Source of the DNA: Endozoicomonas_A sp049275935
GTDB lineage: Bacteria > Pseudomonadota > Gammaproteobacteria > Pseudomonadales > Endozoicomonadaceae
Direction of reading: 5' to 3'
Assembly: GCF_049275935.1 (NCBI RefSeq)
Contig: NZ_CP184830.1
Location: forward strand, 1,302,001-1,366,000
DNA: 64,000 nucleotides
Shown: one piece after another, positions 8,747-22,400 of the stretch
How positions within the stretch are numbered: position 1 is the first letter of the stretch
How the letters are laid out: every line of letters starts with the position of its first letter
Program-made: the position numbers and the translations under genes
The notes under the pieces: model-generated
Database searches by the model: none
What the model was told of the DNA's origin: nothing
The model's input: the letters and a program-made list of their open reading frames with translations, nothing else

Positions 8747-10438
8747 TCAATCCCAGCTGGTCAGACTAAACCGCGCATAAACCCGAAAGTCATTCCCTGA
8801 GACACCCACCGGCTCGAGCGTCTGGGCGGCAGTGATTTCAACAGCGCCCCATTCGGCAGAGACTTTTGTCCCCAGGCCAGCGGAGGTGAGTTTTTCGTGG
8901 GAACCGGGCATCCTTGTCTCGCCATGATCAAGAAAGACAAAAGGTTCGATTGCGCTCTGTCGATAGGACAGGCCAGAGTAGTGCAGCTCTGTCTGCTGAC
9001 GCCAGCCTTTGTCGCCGGTCACAGCACTGTTGTTATAGCCTCGAATGCTGTACAACCCTCCGAGAGCAAAGCCAAGGCTCGAAGGCAGAGTTGCTTCACT
9101 GGCCCACTGAGCCTCCCATGAAGACAGCACATAGAGTGGCGAGTCAAAGTTGTAGATCAGTGTAAGGCTCGGGTTCAACAAACTCAGGTACCGCACATCA
9201 TCATTCAGAATGGACTTGCTGCGCAGTCTGCTGAACAGCAGTCGGCCATTAACCTGCCAGTTGTCGTCCAGCAGATTCAATTCCTGCCCGAACTGCAGCT
9301 GATCATTACGGTAGTTCGACAAAGGTTCATCCGCAACAGCGTTTTCCGAACGGGTACTGCTGGCTGAAAAAAGCAGGTTCAGCCAGCCATCAATGTCGGA
9401 CCAGAACAGGTAACTGGCATCCAGGGTGTAACGTGTCGTGTCACCTGTAACGTCGACATCAACTGTTGTGATTTCGAGCTCGCTGTCGGTGTACTGGAAA
9501 CTGCCTCCCAGTCTCCAGCCCTCTTCGCCCAAGACCCGGTTGTAGCTGGCGCTGAATGACTTGAGTCCATCAGACGTCAGACCATAGCCCAATAATTTGT
9601 CGCCGTGGCTGAACACCGACGTTTTCTGGTAGAGCAGACTTAACTGCTCTTCTCCGGCGTTTTCAGTGCCGTGGTTATCAAAATAGAGCGACGCTCCTTC
9701 TTCCGATTCAGGAATCTGAACAACGACATCGGTCAATCCAAACGCCTGACCGGCCTTAAGCTCTGACTGCAATCTCTGGCCGTGAACCCGGTTATAAAAC
9801 AGGATATCCCGCTCCAGCGCTTCGACATCGATGGAGTCTTTCTGCCAGTCTGTATTGATCCACTTCTGAAAATACGCTCTGTCATCCTCTTCTACTTCGC
9901 CAGCAAAAACGAGTTCACCAAAGCGACCTTCTACCAGTCTGATACTGACCAGCCCATTCTCTATTTTCTGTTCCGGAAACACTGCAGCAGCTGTGTAAAT
10001 GCCTTTGCTCTTGTAGAGTGTATTGACAGCTCCAAGCAGGGTTTGCAAATCCTGATAATTGACTTCTTTGCCCAGCCAGGGCTCCGCCAGCGACTGCAAT
10101 TCCTCTCGGGACAGGTGTCTAGATTCTGTGAAGCGAATGCCCTGCAAAAGAAGCATTGGACCACCGCTTTCCTGAACCGCTTCCGGCTCCTGATCCTTCT
10201 TCACAGTTGGCGTCTTTTTTCTCAGTTCAGGCTCAACCAGGCGCTCTTTCTGCTTCTCAATGTCTCTGCTGAGATTTCCCGAAGGATCTGGCAGCGGTAG
10301 TTGTGTGGCCAAAGTGACCGTTGATTGCAGCCAGAGACTGCATAAAGCCAGTCCGGCTGCATTCAACGAGAAATGGAATTTAGAGAAAAGTCGCTTTCTG
10401 CAAGCATTATTTTTCTTGTTATACCCGTCCAAGTACAT
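8747..10438 (-). CDS. TpsB outer-membrane transporter of two-partner secretion (ShlB/FhaC type)
   Basis: Beta-barrel transporter that exports the adjacent TpsA across the outer membrane. The 563-aa product has an N-terminal signal-like segment (residues 22-46), a linker with an amphipathic helix (LSRDIEKQKERLVEPELRKK), a POTRA_2 domain near residues 95-175 (LQGIRFTESRHLSREELQ to IRLVEGRFGELVF), and a C-terminal barrel. The conserved L6 motif appears as YSIRGYNNS, and the chain ends in an aromatic-rich strand (FRVYARFSLTSWD). It starts 42 bp after the tpsA stop on the same strand, so order is tpsA then tpsB. A GGGAG ribosome site lies very close to ATG 10438. Family call secure. Confidence 0.93.
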   Translation of the reverse strand: MYLDGYNKKNNACRKRLFSKFHFSLNAAGLALCSLWLQSTVTLATQLPLPDPSGNLSRDIEKQKERLVEPELRKKTPTVKKDQEPEAVQESGGPMLLLQGIRFTESRHLSREELQSLAEPWLGKEVNYQDLQTLLGAVNTLYKSKGIYTAAAVFPEQKIENGLVSIRLVEGRFGELVFAGEVEEDDRAYFQKWINTDWQKDSIDVEALERDILFYNRVHGQRLQSELKAGQAFGLTDVVVQIPESEEGASLYFDNHGTENAGEEQLSLLYQKTSVFSHGDKLLGYGLTSDGLKSFSASYNRVLGEEGWRLGGSFQYTDSELEITTVDVDVTGDTTRYTLDASYLFWSDIDGWLNLLFSASSTRSENAVADEPLSNYRNDQLQFGQELNLLDDNWQVNGRLLFSRLRSKSILNDDVRYLSLLNPSLTLIYNFDSPLYVLSSWEAQWASEATLPSSLGFALGGLYSIRGYNNSAVTGDKGWRQQTELHYSGLSYRQSAIEPFVFLDHGETRMPGSHEKLTSAGLGTKVSAEWGAVEITAAQTLEPVGVSGNDFRVYARFSLTSWD

Positions 10439-10447
10439 CTACTCCCA

Positions 10448-10471
10448 GGCCTGCCCATCACTGGACAGGCC
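10448..10471 (-). promoter_or_regulatory. Intercistronic hairpin between tpsA and tpsB
   Basis: Nine-base stem (GGCCTGTCC with GGGCAGGCC, one T-G wobble) and a six-base loop, placed between the tpsA stop and the tpsB ribosome site. It may protect the tpsA mRNA or lower tpsB expression relative to tpsA. No T-run follows, so it is not a typical intrinsic terminator. Confidence 0.5.
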
Positions 10472-10480
10472 AATTACACC

Positions 10481-13400
10481 CTAGAAAAATCTCCCCCATC
10501 CCCAACTGCGGCTTTCAGAGGCAGGCTTGATATACGCATAGTGCTGTGTATCGACTTCCGTGCTGGTGCCCTCGTCATCGACCTGAGTCACCCGGATATC
10601 AGGTGCGTAAAAGCTGACGCCATGCCTGCCAGTCAGACTGAGTTCTTCAACCTCCACGCCATTTTCAGAACGAATCGAGCCACGCTCCATGGTCATTTTG
10701 CCGGCAAACAGGAGATCACCCACCACCAGCCAGGCGTTACCTTCCAGTTCATCAATGGACAGTGAGCCCAGAGTTGTCATGTAGATATTGCCACCGGTCG
10801 TCTTAAGCAGACTGGCCTGAAGATCGGCACGGGCCAGAATGTTGATATTGCCACTCTCAGTTTCTGCTGAAAGCCATGGCAGATGAACCACCAGCGGATG
10901 CCCGATACCTGTAGCAGCCTGAAGAACAGCCTCTCCGTTGCTGGCTGTCAGGTGACTGGCATCACGCCACTTACTGAATCTGTATTCATTGTTTCCGTAA
11001 ATGCCGCCTTGTGCAGAGGTGAGAGCAAAGGCCAATCCATCAGCGTGGGATGTCAGACTGCCGAGATACTGGTTACCGCGGGTATGAATGGTTACCGCGC
11101 CACTGGCTTCAATGGAACTCTCATAGCCCATTGAGAAACGATCAGCTCCGTAATGCTCAGAGGAACCTATTGTCAGTGAGGCCGCCTTAAGGTCTGTCCA
11201 GCCCGAAAGACTAATGTCCCTCTCGGAGAACAAGCTTACAGCACCTTCAGCAATGACTGATCCACCCAGGTCAATATCTCCCCATCCTGCCCTGGCGGTG
11301 AAGTCGCCTCCTGCAGTCAGCGCACGGTAATTCTGGGAAGACGTGGTGCTGATGAAAAGATCACCGTCGGTTTCTATAACACTGTCATAGCCCGTGCTGA
11401 AGCGATAGGCACCGACCGAATCTTCTGAACCAACGGTAAGGGAGCCTGCTTTCAAATCAGTGTGTGAAGCCTGATGGATATCCCTTGCGGAATAAAGATT
11501 CATCGCTCCTGCGACGTTTACATCACCATTGAAATTGATCCAGCTATGTGCAATGGCGTCAAAATCACCGCCAGCCGTCACATCACGATAAGACTGGTAG
11601 TTTGTGGTGTGTATGAACATGTCGTCAGCAATCTCAATACGGCTGTCGTACCCTGCATAGAAGTTGTATGCCCCGGCCTGCTCCTGACTGCCAATGGTCA
11701 GAGAGTTGGCGCTGAGGACACTACGGCCTGAAAGGTCAATGTCACGTCCTGCCTGCAGTTGCATATCCCCTGCAGCAATCACGGAGTCAGCAAAGTAAAT
11801 CCGCCCTTGCTCAGCCACAGCATTAACACTGCCACCGACGTTTGTTGCCTGATACTGCTGATCGTGTCTGGTATGAACCAACAGGTCACCATCAAGTTTG
11901 ATGGTACTGCTGTGACCAACCGAGAAGTTGTAGGCTCCCACCTGTCTCTCTGACCCTACGGAAAGAGAGGTCGCTGTGAGGTCATTGTGGGATGACAGGT
12001 AGATATCCCTTCCCGAGTGGAGGTTCACAGCACCACCTGCCGTCACAGAGTCCCGGAAATGGATAGAGCCATATTCAGCCCTTGCCGTGAAATCACCGCC
12101 AACGATCAGTTCCTGATAGTCCTGGCTGTAGGTGGTGTTCACCAGCAGGTCGCCCTCTGTCTCGATGGTGCTGCCATACCCCACCGAGAAACGATAAGCT
12201 CCGGACTGATTGGCCGTTCCCACAGCGAGAGAGCCCGCAGTGATGTCTTTCCATGACGAGAGATAGACACTACGGTCAGACTCAACACTCATGTCTCCAC
12301 CTGCTGTGACAGACTCCTTGAAGTGAACATCACCGTATGCACTGTCAACAGCGAAATCACCACCGGCGCTGACGTAGTAAAAGTCGAGTCCATCCCGGGT
12401 AGACACAGAAATATCATCCCCGGCCGTCAGGCTGCTACGATAGCCGGTGTAATAACGGTCAGTACTGAGACTGATATCTTCTCCAGCGACCAGATTCCTG
12501 CGGTATTGCTGATAAATGCGGTAGCTGGTATCAAGCTCGATGCTCTCGCCGGCATTCAGATCCTGATAGAGATACAGTTCATCGGTGCGAATCCGCAGAG
12601 AGCCGCCAATATCACCAATGGTACCGGTCAGATAGAGCCTTCCATCGGTCTCAAGCTCAAGATCGCCACCCGCGCTGATCTGCACACTGTCAGGCAGTGA
12701 CAGCGTATTATTAATAAGCGCCAGGTTGCCACCGGCATCAAGCACAGTGTTTCGTCCCAGATACAGGCCGTCGGACTCAACCCGCAGGTCCTCTCCGGAA
12801 ATCAGGCTGCGACCCACTTCCAGATAAACATCTTCAGGCGTAGTCAACAGAATATGTCGACCGGCATTGATGTCCTGCTTAAGCTGGATGTCACTGTCAG
12901 TGTTGACCTGGAAAGAGCCTCCTGTCTGCTGCACCTGACCATTCAATCTGACCAGACCACTGGTCAGCAATGCCATATCACCGCCCGCTCTCAGGCTGGT
13001 CGTGTCAGGCAAGCTCATACCATTATTGCTGAGTGTCAGGTTTGCCCCTGCGTGCAGATTGTTATTGCCCTGCAGATCCAGCCAGTCAGAAGTCACACGG
13101 ATGCTGCGTCCAGCCAGCAGGTGTTTTTCGGTAGGCAGAACCACGGTTTCAGGAACAGTCAGAACAATATCCTGACCCGCATTGAGGCTGTGCAGAATAT
13201 CGAGACCTTCAGCGCCGGTAATTCGAATGGAACCCGCGCTGGAACTTACCGGGCCATTCAGAACGACCTGACTTTGAACCGTCATGTCGATGTCATTGAC
13301 AGCAGAAATTTCCACATCGTCGCCCATCTCAAAAGTGTTGAGCAACACAGTGACGCCATCCCCGGAATTCAAACGACTGTTGTCACCCAGCACTAGAGTG

Positions 13401-16400
13401 TCTGTGTCTATTGAGATGCCACCGGCTGAGGTAATGCTTTCTCCCGCTGCCAGATTCACTGCGCCTGGCTCTGAAAACGCAGACAGTCTCAAGACAACCG
13501 GGCTGCCTGTTCTGATGTTGGTATGTCCACCAGCAGTAACAGACTTGTTGAACAGAATCGGTCCAGATCCACTGAACAGGGTCAGATTACCTCCTGCCAC
13601 CAGTTCGGAAAGATCCATCAGACCGTTGGTGGTCAGTTGCATGTTGCCGCCGGAGAGAATTCTGCTACTTGCCATCTCGAGGAAAGCAGCCTTGAGATCA
13701 AGGTTGCCACCCGCGCTCATGCTTCTGCCTGAAGCAATCAGGACACCCTCAACCGCTTCTATATTCATATTGCTGGAAGCGCTGATATCCCCCTGAACAT
13801 TCAGCCCCTTGCCCATCTTCAGCGTCATGGCGCCTGCAGAAGCACTGATAGAACCACCGGCAGTCAGATCACCTGCGGTTTCTATTTTCACGTCCGCTGC
13901 AGCCAGAGAGCCGGACAGTGTCAGGTCGCCACTGGACAGTACATCAACGGTTCCCGCAACTGTGGCAGAATCAATGGCAAGCACGGAGCCTGATTCAATA
14001 TCGACATCGAGATTACCGCCTACTTCCAGAACGCCAAGCAACATGGAGCCCGGTGTGTAGAGTTTCATGTCAGCACCGGATTTCATCAGACTGTTGTCGC
14101 CCATATCGATGAAGGCGGCATTGATGTCCATGTAGCCACCAGCGGTAATGCTTCGGCCAGAGGCCATTGTCAGCCCATCTGCAGCAACAATGTCGATATC
14201 ATTGAAGGCACTGATATAACCCTGAACATTCAGCCCCTTACCTACCTTCAGGGTCATGGAACCAGCTGAAGAACTGAGGGAACCACCGGCAGTGAGTTCG
14301 CCTGCGGTTTCAATGGTGACGTCACTGGCTGCCAGAGAGCCGGACAGATCGAGATCACCGCTGGAAAGAATGTCGACGATACCCGCAACCGTCGCACTGC
14401 TGATAGCAAGCTCGGCACCCGACTCAATATCGATATCCAGGTTACCACCCACTTCCAGAGTGCCCAGCAGCATGGAGCCCGGTGTATAGAGCTTCATGTC
14501 AGCGCCGGATTTTATCAGGCTATTGTCGCTCATATTGATGAAGGCGGCGTTAATGTCCATGTAACCACCGGCGGTAATACTCTTGCCGGCTGCCATAGTG
14601 ACACCTTCAACGGCAACAATATTCATGTTGCTGAAAGCACCGATGTCACCCTGAACGTTCAGACCTTTGCCCATCTTCAGGGTCATGGAACCTGTTGAAG
14701 AGCTGATGGAACCGCCAGAGGTCAGGCCACCGGTTGTTTCAATACTCACATCGCTCGCAGCCAGAGAACCGGACAGCGTCAGGTCGCCACTGGAGAGAAT
14801 GTCGACAAGCCCGGCAACAGTAGCAGAGGCAATACTAAGGGTTGAGCCGCCTTCCAGATCAATATCCAGGTTACCGCCAACCTCCAGAGTGCTCAGCTCC
14901 TGGTTGCCTTTGGTGGTGATCTGAAGATTCTGGCCAGACTTTATACGACGAGTGGCATACAGTCCCTTCTGTCCATCGAGAATAATGGAGCCCTGGTCAC
15001 TGGTGATATCCGCATTCAGGAACATATCGCCACCTGAGGTAAGCAATATATTGCCTGCAGAGGTTGCGACTGTGTCAATCAGAGTCAGGTCAGCCTGGGT
15101 TTCGATGTCTACCTCACGGGCATCCAGACGAGTCGCGGTAATTGAACCCAGTTGAGCATCAAAGCCGTTGCTGGCAGTCAGGTCAATCACACCATTGCGG
15201 GCTGTCAGATTAAACAGGCTCATGCTATCCGACGCCGTCATAGTGATATTGCCGGAGCTGGTCACAGAGGCCAGAGAATCCATTGCAATCCTGTTGGCGT
15301 CAGCCAGAAGATTTCCACCCTGAGTGACAATGTCACCATTCAGGGTCAGCTGACCATTAGCCAGCAGCGTCAACAAACCTTTGGATGCAGTGACATCACC
15401 CAGAGTGAGGCCGCCAGACTGGGCGTAGATATTAGCACTGCCCACTCTGACGTTCATGGCGCCCAGGTCAATGCTGTCGGCATCTATGTCAGCGTCATTC
15501 CCAACGGTCATTGTGTAACCACCGCTGGTCAGAGCGCCATCCACATCCAGAGTCAGGTCAGTAGCGTCAATATTCCCCTGCAGAGCCAGGGCGCCCACTG
15601 CGCTGAGGGACAAGGTTTTGTCGATATCAACCTGCCCCAGCGTGAACAGGCTGGAGTCCTTCACGTTCAGCCAGGCATTGCCTGCGTCAGCACGGAAAGT
15701 ACCCGTACCTGTCATAATCAGATTCAACGCCCCGGAACTGCTGCCCAGATCGTGGCTGTTGACGTCCAGATTGAATGACTCAGCAGCAAGGAAGCTGTCG
15801 TTGTTGTACGACAGAAGATCATTACCGTTGGCTATGGAGAGCAGGCCACCAGCACTGATTGATCCGAGATAGAGATCACCACCCACACCCTGAAGGTACA
15901 TATCCGATGCAGCACCCGCCTGTCTGAGCGCTCCTGTGAGATTGAGCTTCACGGCATTGCTTTGCGAGCCAATATCGCCACGGGTATTAGCGATAAACAG
16001 GTCACGGGCAGTTATATTGGTCAGCCCTGATTTAGCTTCAATGGCACCATCCACCACCAGACGAATGTCGTTACCGGAAGAAGCCAGACTGCCCAGGGTC
16101 AGGCCGGATTTGGACTCGATGTAGATCTCTTTGGTGGCCGATGCGTAGAGCTCCCCGGACATATCGATCTTGATCGGGTCAACCTGCTTGACGTTGAACG
16201 TTACATTGTTCTGGGTCACTGTCGTTGAAATATCACCGGCACCGGCAGCCAGCAGAGCGGCTTTCTGGGCGTCGGTAATGGTTCCGGAACCATCACGGCT
16301 GACAGTGAAGACCAGGTCATTCAGGTTTTCACCGACACTGCCGCCATTGGCAATCAGGTGAATGTCGGAAGCCTTGATGTTGGCCTCCCTGTTGGTCAGC

Positions 16401-19400
16401 TGGCTTGAAGCGTCGCCATTCAGCGCTGTTGCAGAGATACTGATATCCAGCTGGCTCTGCTTCCACTTTGCACCATCCACCATGCCGGTGTACCAGCTCG
16501 AGTCTTTCGCCAGAGTCAGGCGATAGCTCTGATCGTAACTGCCAGTGAGCAGATTGCCATAGTCATAACCGAAGAGAGTACCTTTCTGCTCAATGCCAAT
16601 GGCGTCTTCAGCCTTGTCGTAAACATCAGCGGCAGCAACCTGATCTGCGAACCACTGTTCAAGTCCCTGATAGTCGGCCTTCACCAGACTGGTCAGTTCC
16701 ACTTCGTCAGTGGTGTTGTAACGCACTTTCAGGGCTTCAACAAAGGCGGGATCGATGGTGAAACCGGCATCGCTGTCGTCAGACAGACGTTGCTTGATCA
16801 TCCAGTAGCTATGGTACTTGTGCGTGAACTGGTTTTCGTAAGACGACACAGTCACAGCACCGGCGTCATCATCCAGCAGGTTCAGGCTGTCCCATACCGC
16901 AGCATCATAAGCCAGCTCTTCATCGGTCTTGTCCAGTCGGCCAATACCGTTGGTAATCCGGCCATTACCCAGCTTGATTACCACTTCTTCGTTAGCATTG
17001 GCGCTGTAAAGCTCAAGGTCGCCACTGGCCTGATTAACAGCAATATCAGTAGCGGCATTCAGTTTCACTGTGCCGGTGGTGGAAATATTGACGAACTGGT
17101 AGGTACCGGTATTGCCAATGGTTCCGACCTTACCAATACCACCGGTTGAGCTGGTCAGATCCAGACGGTCAGATTGAATAATCGTACTGCTGTCTTTGGC
17201 CACAATGCCTTTGTCAACAACACCAACAATGTCGTATTTGGCTTTCAGATGTCGAAGTTCGACATCACCATCGGCGCCTGTCACGTTGAAGTAAAGAGAA
17301 CCATGACTGGAGCTCAGGCCCAACTCGTCGGTAATGATCGCCAGTGCATTATCCTGGCTGCCAATGCTGCCTCTGGCCGCAATGGTGGTCACGTCAGAGG
17401 TAATCGCGGTGGACCCCGAAGTGATCAGATTATTGAGCGTGCTGATATTCGTGGTGCCACTGGGGTTATAAACGTTACCGGTCAGCTCTATAGAAGATTT
17501 TGAGGTCAGGTCAATAAAGCCATTAGCCGAACCAGTGAACTGGAAGCTGATCGCGTTGTCCGCCTTCACATAGGTGTGGGCGTCCATCCACATACGATAG
17601 GGAACGTAAACCACAGGATCGACATTGGTCATGTTACTGCCGTAGTACTTGTCGTAGCTGAGGCCCCACTTCACTCCCCAGACATACTCACCACCACGGT
17701 CATAGACCTGGGTCAGGTAATTACTGGCTGTGCCATTGGAACAGGCTTCCGGCTTGTAGGAACAGGTGGTGTAATAGCTGGTTTCAGTGTTCCAGTTGGT
17801 TTCGTAATACCAGTCCCCCAAGGTGTTCGGGTACTTCGCGAAGTAGCCATCGATAGACTTGCCATCATAAGGCGCAGAGCTGTCTCCGGGCGGATCGAAG
17901 CTACGCACCACTGTCGCCCCTTCACGGATATAAAACAGCTGTCCGGCCATGGGGTTGTAGGTCATGGTCGACGTTGTTCCGGTGCCGCCAAGGCTCTTCA
18001 CATAATTGGATTCGTCATAACTGACCGCCCAGGCGTCGGTCTCATACTGTCTGATTTTGTTGCCGGGCGAGTGAACGAACCATTCACTGTAATAGCTGCC
18101 ATTTTTTCTTTTGTTCAGGTCGGTAATGCGGATAACACCAGTGGCATCGTCTCCGGCACTGATAGTACCGAGCACCAGCTGCTTGCTGGAGTCGTTATTG
18201 ATGTCAATCTGGCCAAGACCGTCCTTAACGGTAATATTACCTTCTTCGCCGGTTGAGGAAATTCTGGCCCTGATAGCCACATAGCCACCGCCGCTGACCG
18301 GAATATCATCAGCCCTGAGCTTGCCGGTAGCAACATCATAAGTCAGACCGATGCCGGAGGTGCCATTACTGGACGACACATCAAAGTTATAGTATTTCAG
18401 GGTTTTGAGGCCGGGCAGAGACGGATGTTTGACCCAGAGAGCCTTGGTTTCGCCGGGCCTGATATTAATCACATCACCGGCAGAAAGTCCGGCGTCCCTG
18501 ATGTAATCGGCGACGGTCGCATCAAAGCCTGAACCCACATCCACAGACCAGGAGTTATCGGTACCGACAATGATCTTGCCGTTGATATCCAGACGCTCGG
18601 CATTAATAACAACCTTCTCACCAATAATCGAAGTGCCGGTTCCGCCGAGACTGCTTTTTACCTGGGAGTAGGTAGCGCTCTGCTCAAGTTTGGACTGTAA
18701 ATTCTGAACAGGCTTGAACTTCCACTTGCTACCGCCACGACTGCTGCTGTTGGTGCGCATTTCGAATACTACTGCATCGCTGCCGTTGTATTCTTTACTG
18801 TCGCTGAAGCCCCAGTTGAAGTAGATGTTCATCTCGTCGTAGCCGTAGCTACCGCCCTGGTAATAACTCTTCTGGTCGTCGGTATGACGGATTGCACGGC
18901 CTGTAAACCAGTTATTGAAGTCATTAATACCAGTAGCATTGATGGCTGTGCTGTATTTGTCGTTGAGATAAAGCTGCACAAAACCTTCAGCGGAGGGTTT
19001 CCAGCCAGCAGTGTAGTTGACCAGCGCCTTGGGATCACGACCGTAAGTTTGTGGCTTGTTGGAATTCAGCAGCAGGCTGCCGTTCTCTACGTTCAGGTTA
19101 ATGGCGTTAGCTTCGATGGTAGCCTGCTGAATCAGATCGCCTTCTGCCACATCAATATTGACACTGGACAGCAGGTTAGAGATATCACCATTAATAATAA
19201 CGTCAGAGTCCAGGTAGTTGGCGCCGGTTGGTGCATGACTGATATCAATGCCAGTCTTCGACGTAAAATCACTGCCGGACTGCTCAAAGATGTAATTGCT
19301 GCCCAGCGAGGCACCGCCAGTGACAAACACGTTACCGCCGGTCTGATTGGTAATGCTCAGGTTTTCCAGCAGCAAATGTTCATCGGTCTTGTTCTCCACT

Positions 19401-22400
19401 TTGATGTAGGCGTCGCCTTTGGCAGTAAAGTCAGGTTTGTTACTGCCAGCCAGTGTAATGGTGTCTGCCACCAGGTTGATATTCCCTGCTGTAGCCTGAA
19501 CATCCGCCACCCTGATGGCATCGTTCGGATTCGCAGACAGATCATTGACGATAGCCGACAGCAGTACAATTTCTGACTTCAGCTCATTGATCTCATCCTG
19601 GTAAGGGTTTGTGCCACCATCGACGATGCTCTCGGAGCCAGTGCCGGATGAGCTGCCGGTATCTTCGCCATCGCCATCACTCACTGTAATCCCATCGATA
19701 AGGATGCTGGAACCGTCCCAGGACTCCAGCAGGTCAACGCGATCCTGAAGATCCTTGATGTAGGCTTCCAGTTCTGCCCGGCTGGAGTACTTCTCATTCA
19801 TCCGGGCTGCCGTACCATAACGGTAAAGCTGCTTGTTAATGGTGCCGTCAGACTCTATTTCCACCCACTGATAGGCGTACTGCCCGGCAACTACCTTACC
19901 ATTGCCGTTAAAGGTCAGAATATTACTGGTGCTGGAGTCACTGCTGCCAAAGCTGGTTTCAGAACTGAACAGCTCCAGGTAGGGGTTCTTTTCAATGCCA
20001 CGGTGCGTGGAACTGACCTGTCCTTCATTGGCTTCAATAAACACATGGCTGTCGGAACCAATGTCAAAACCATCAGCAAAGTTCACCTTGTTATTCAGGG
20101 TGATGTTGGATTTTGCCTTGTTGCCAGCCGGAATAGGAATAGCCGTCCAGTTATAGACGTTGGCCAGGGCATTACCTGTCAGTTGATTCTCCTGAAAGTA
20201 ATTACTGCCACGACCGCTGTAGATTCCGACATTACCATAACCATTGATAATGGCATTCTTGCCAATATCAATCTGGTTAAGGACATCCAGATCAACGGTA
20301 CTGACACCACCGGCAACACCCGCTGCCGCCCAGACGGTTACATTAGCCTGGGATACGGCACTGCCCCGGGAGTAAGTGCCGATACCAATCTCTCCCCTCG
20401 GGTTATAAAGTTCAGCCCCTTCACCCAATGAGATTTTGTTGCGGGTTTTGACATCCACATCGGATTCAGCGCCTGCCCCCTGCAAGGCACCACCGATTTC
20501 CAGCTTGGATTCGTCGTAGACAAAGAAATCCGTGTTGGCGTCCAACATAATGTTGTGGTCGTAAGTGCTGTCCATCCAGGCCAGGTCAGAAATCTTCAGC
20601 ACAGCGTTTTTACCCACCACCACTTCGGCGGCGAGGTTTTTCAGATCCTGGTAGGAAAGCCCCGCAGTACCGTTGGCGGCACCACCGCCCGCGCCGTGAA
20701 TAGAAGAGGTAAAGCCATTGAAGTAAGGATTCTGAATCTGGTAAGCGCTGTTGAAGGCGTCAATATCAATATCCAGCGCCGAGAAGCTGACATTCTCGCC
20801 CAGCTCCACCCTGGCATTGGTATCCACCTCGACCAGAGAAGTTGCGCCTGAACCACCCACTACAGAAACGGTGGTAGCATCGGTTCCGGCAAAGAACTCC
20901 GTCTCACTGCTGGCAGAAATATAAACACCACCGGCATCGACAGGAACAATCCGATAGTTGCCAGACCAGTCATCAATCTTGACCGCAGCGGACTCATTGC
21001 CATTGCTGTGATCACCAGCATCCATAACCGATTCTGCAGCACTGCCAGAGTAATAGCCGCCACCGCCTGCGGTGGTAAAGCTCTGGTTCTGGTTGTAACT
21101 GGTGGCGTCCAGAGTCAGGTCACCCGGACGTTCCAGGGCAGCTATCGGATTCTTGCCAAACTCAACCCGGCTTGAGCTGAAAGATTGAGCAACACCTGTC
21201 TGATAGCCTCCGGCCACCAGACCAACAAAGTAGCCGTCGGCATCAGCAATCTGCACCCCGGTATGACGGGCATTCACAGTGAAGTCAGAATACGGCAGAT
21301 AAACACCATCGCCCACTCTGGCAATGGACTGAGACTTATTAGTGGCCCTGGCTTCACTGCCTGCAATACCAAGGAGCAAACCACCGGAAGCTGCAAAGGC
21401 TGCAGCATAGGCACTTTGATAACCGTCAGCGCCGCTGCCAGTTTCTGAGCGAACAATAACTTCACCACTGCCGTTAAATACCGTTCCGTCAGCCACTTCG
21501 GCTTCCGCTTTAGTATCAGCAATGGCATAAGCAAAAGAGCCGCCCATGGAACCACCCGCCGCAACGGTGACACCATAAGCACTGGAGTAAAGTTCCGATG
21601 CAGACTGGGCATTGATATTAACGGCACTGGAATCAGAGCCGGTATCAATGGTGCCGTAAACTGTCGCTTTTACATCGGAATCATCGCGGGCGTCAGTCAC
21701 AACCCCCTGAACTCCTGCCAACAAACCGCCTGCCAGAGCGAAGCCTGTGCTCTTCACCATACCTTCGTTGAGGGCAGAAACGGTGATGTTGTTATAGCCG
21801 TCTATCAGCTTGCCTGTTTCACCCACCCAGGCATCAATGTCACTGTCCTTTTCTGCATAGCCAATGCTGACCCCAAGAGCCCCGGCGCCAATATTGATGT
21901 TCAGGGAACCATCGGTAACCGATGAGGGCTTACCGCTGCTGACATCCCCAAGACGAATATCGGTGGAATCGGTAGCGGTAACTTCAAGATCTCCGGTGTC
22001 GTTACCCTCTGCTGAGTTGATTCCGGCCACAACCCGGTTTTCACTGCGCGCATCGGTGTAGTTAATAACGACGCTGGTTCCACCCAGGCCAACAATAAAG
22101 CTCTTCATTTCAAGAGCGCCGTCATCGCTGCTGGCATTCTCCAGGCTTGCGCCGATCACCGCATTGTCTGCCTTGACATTGCTGTCTACGGTGGCGATGT
22201 TCATTTCATAGGAACGACTGATACCCACCACGCCTGCAATACCCACAGAACTGGCCTGAGCTGCGCCCAGCCCCTGGTAGCTGTGCTGCAGCGTACGACC
22301 GTTGACGTTAAGCGTATCGACATCAATCTTGCCGCCACTGATCCGGGCAGCAGTGACACTTTCACCACTGAGCTTGAGAGACTTACCTGATTCTGTCGTC

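Noticed and set aside
11060..14895. Regularly spaced repeats considered as a CRISPR array
   Set aside because: The periods of 264 and 429 bp, and continuous coding sense, fit protein repeats; no short repeat-spacer pattern or cas gene is present.
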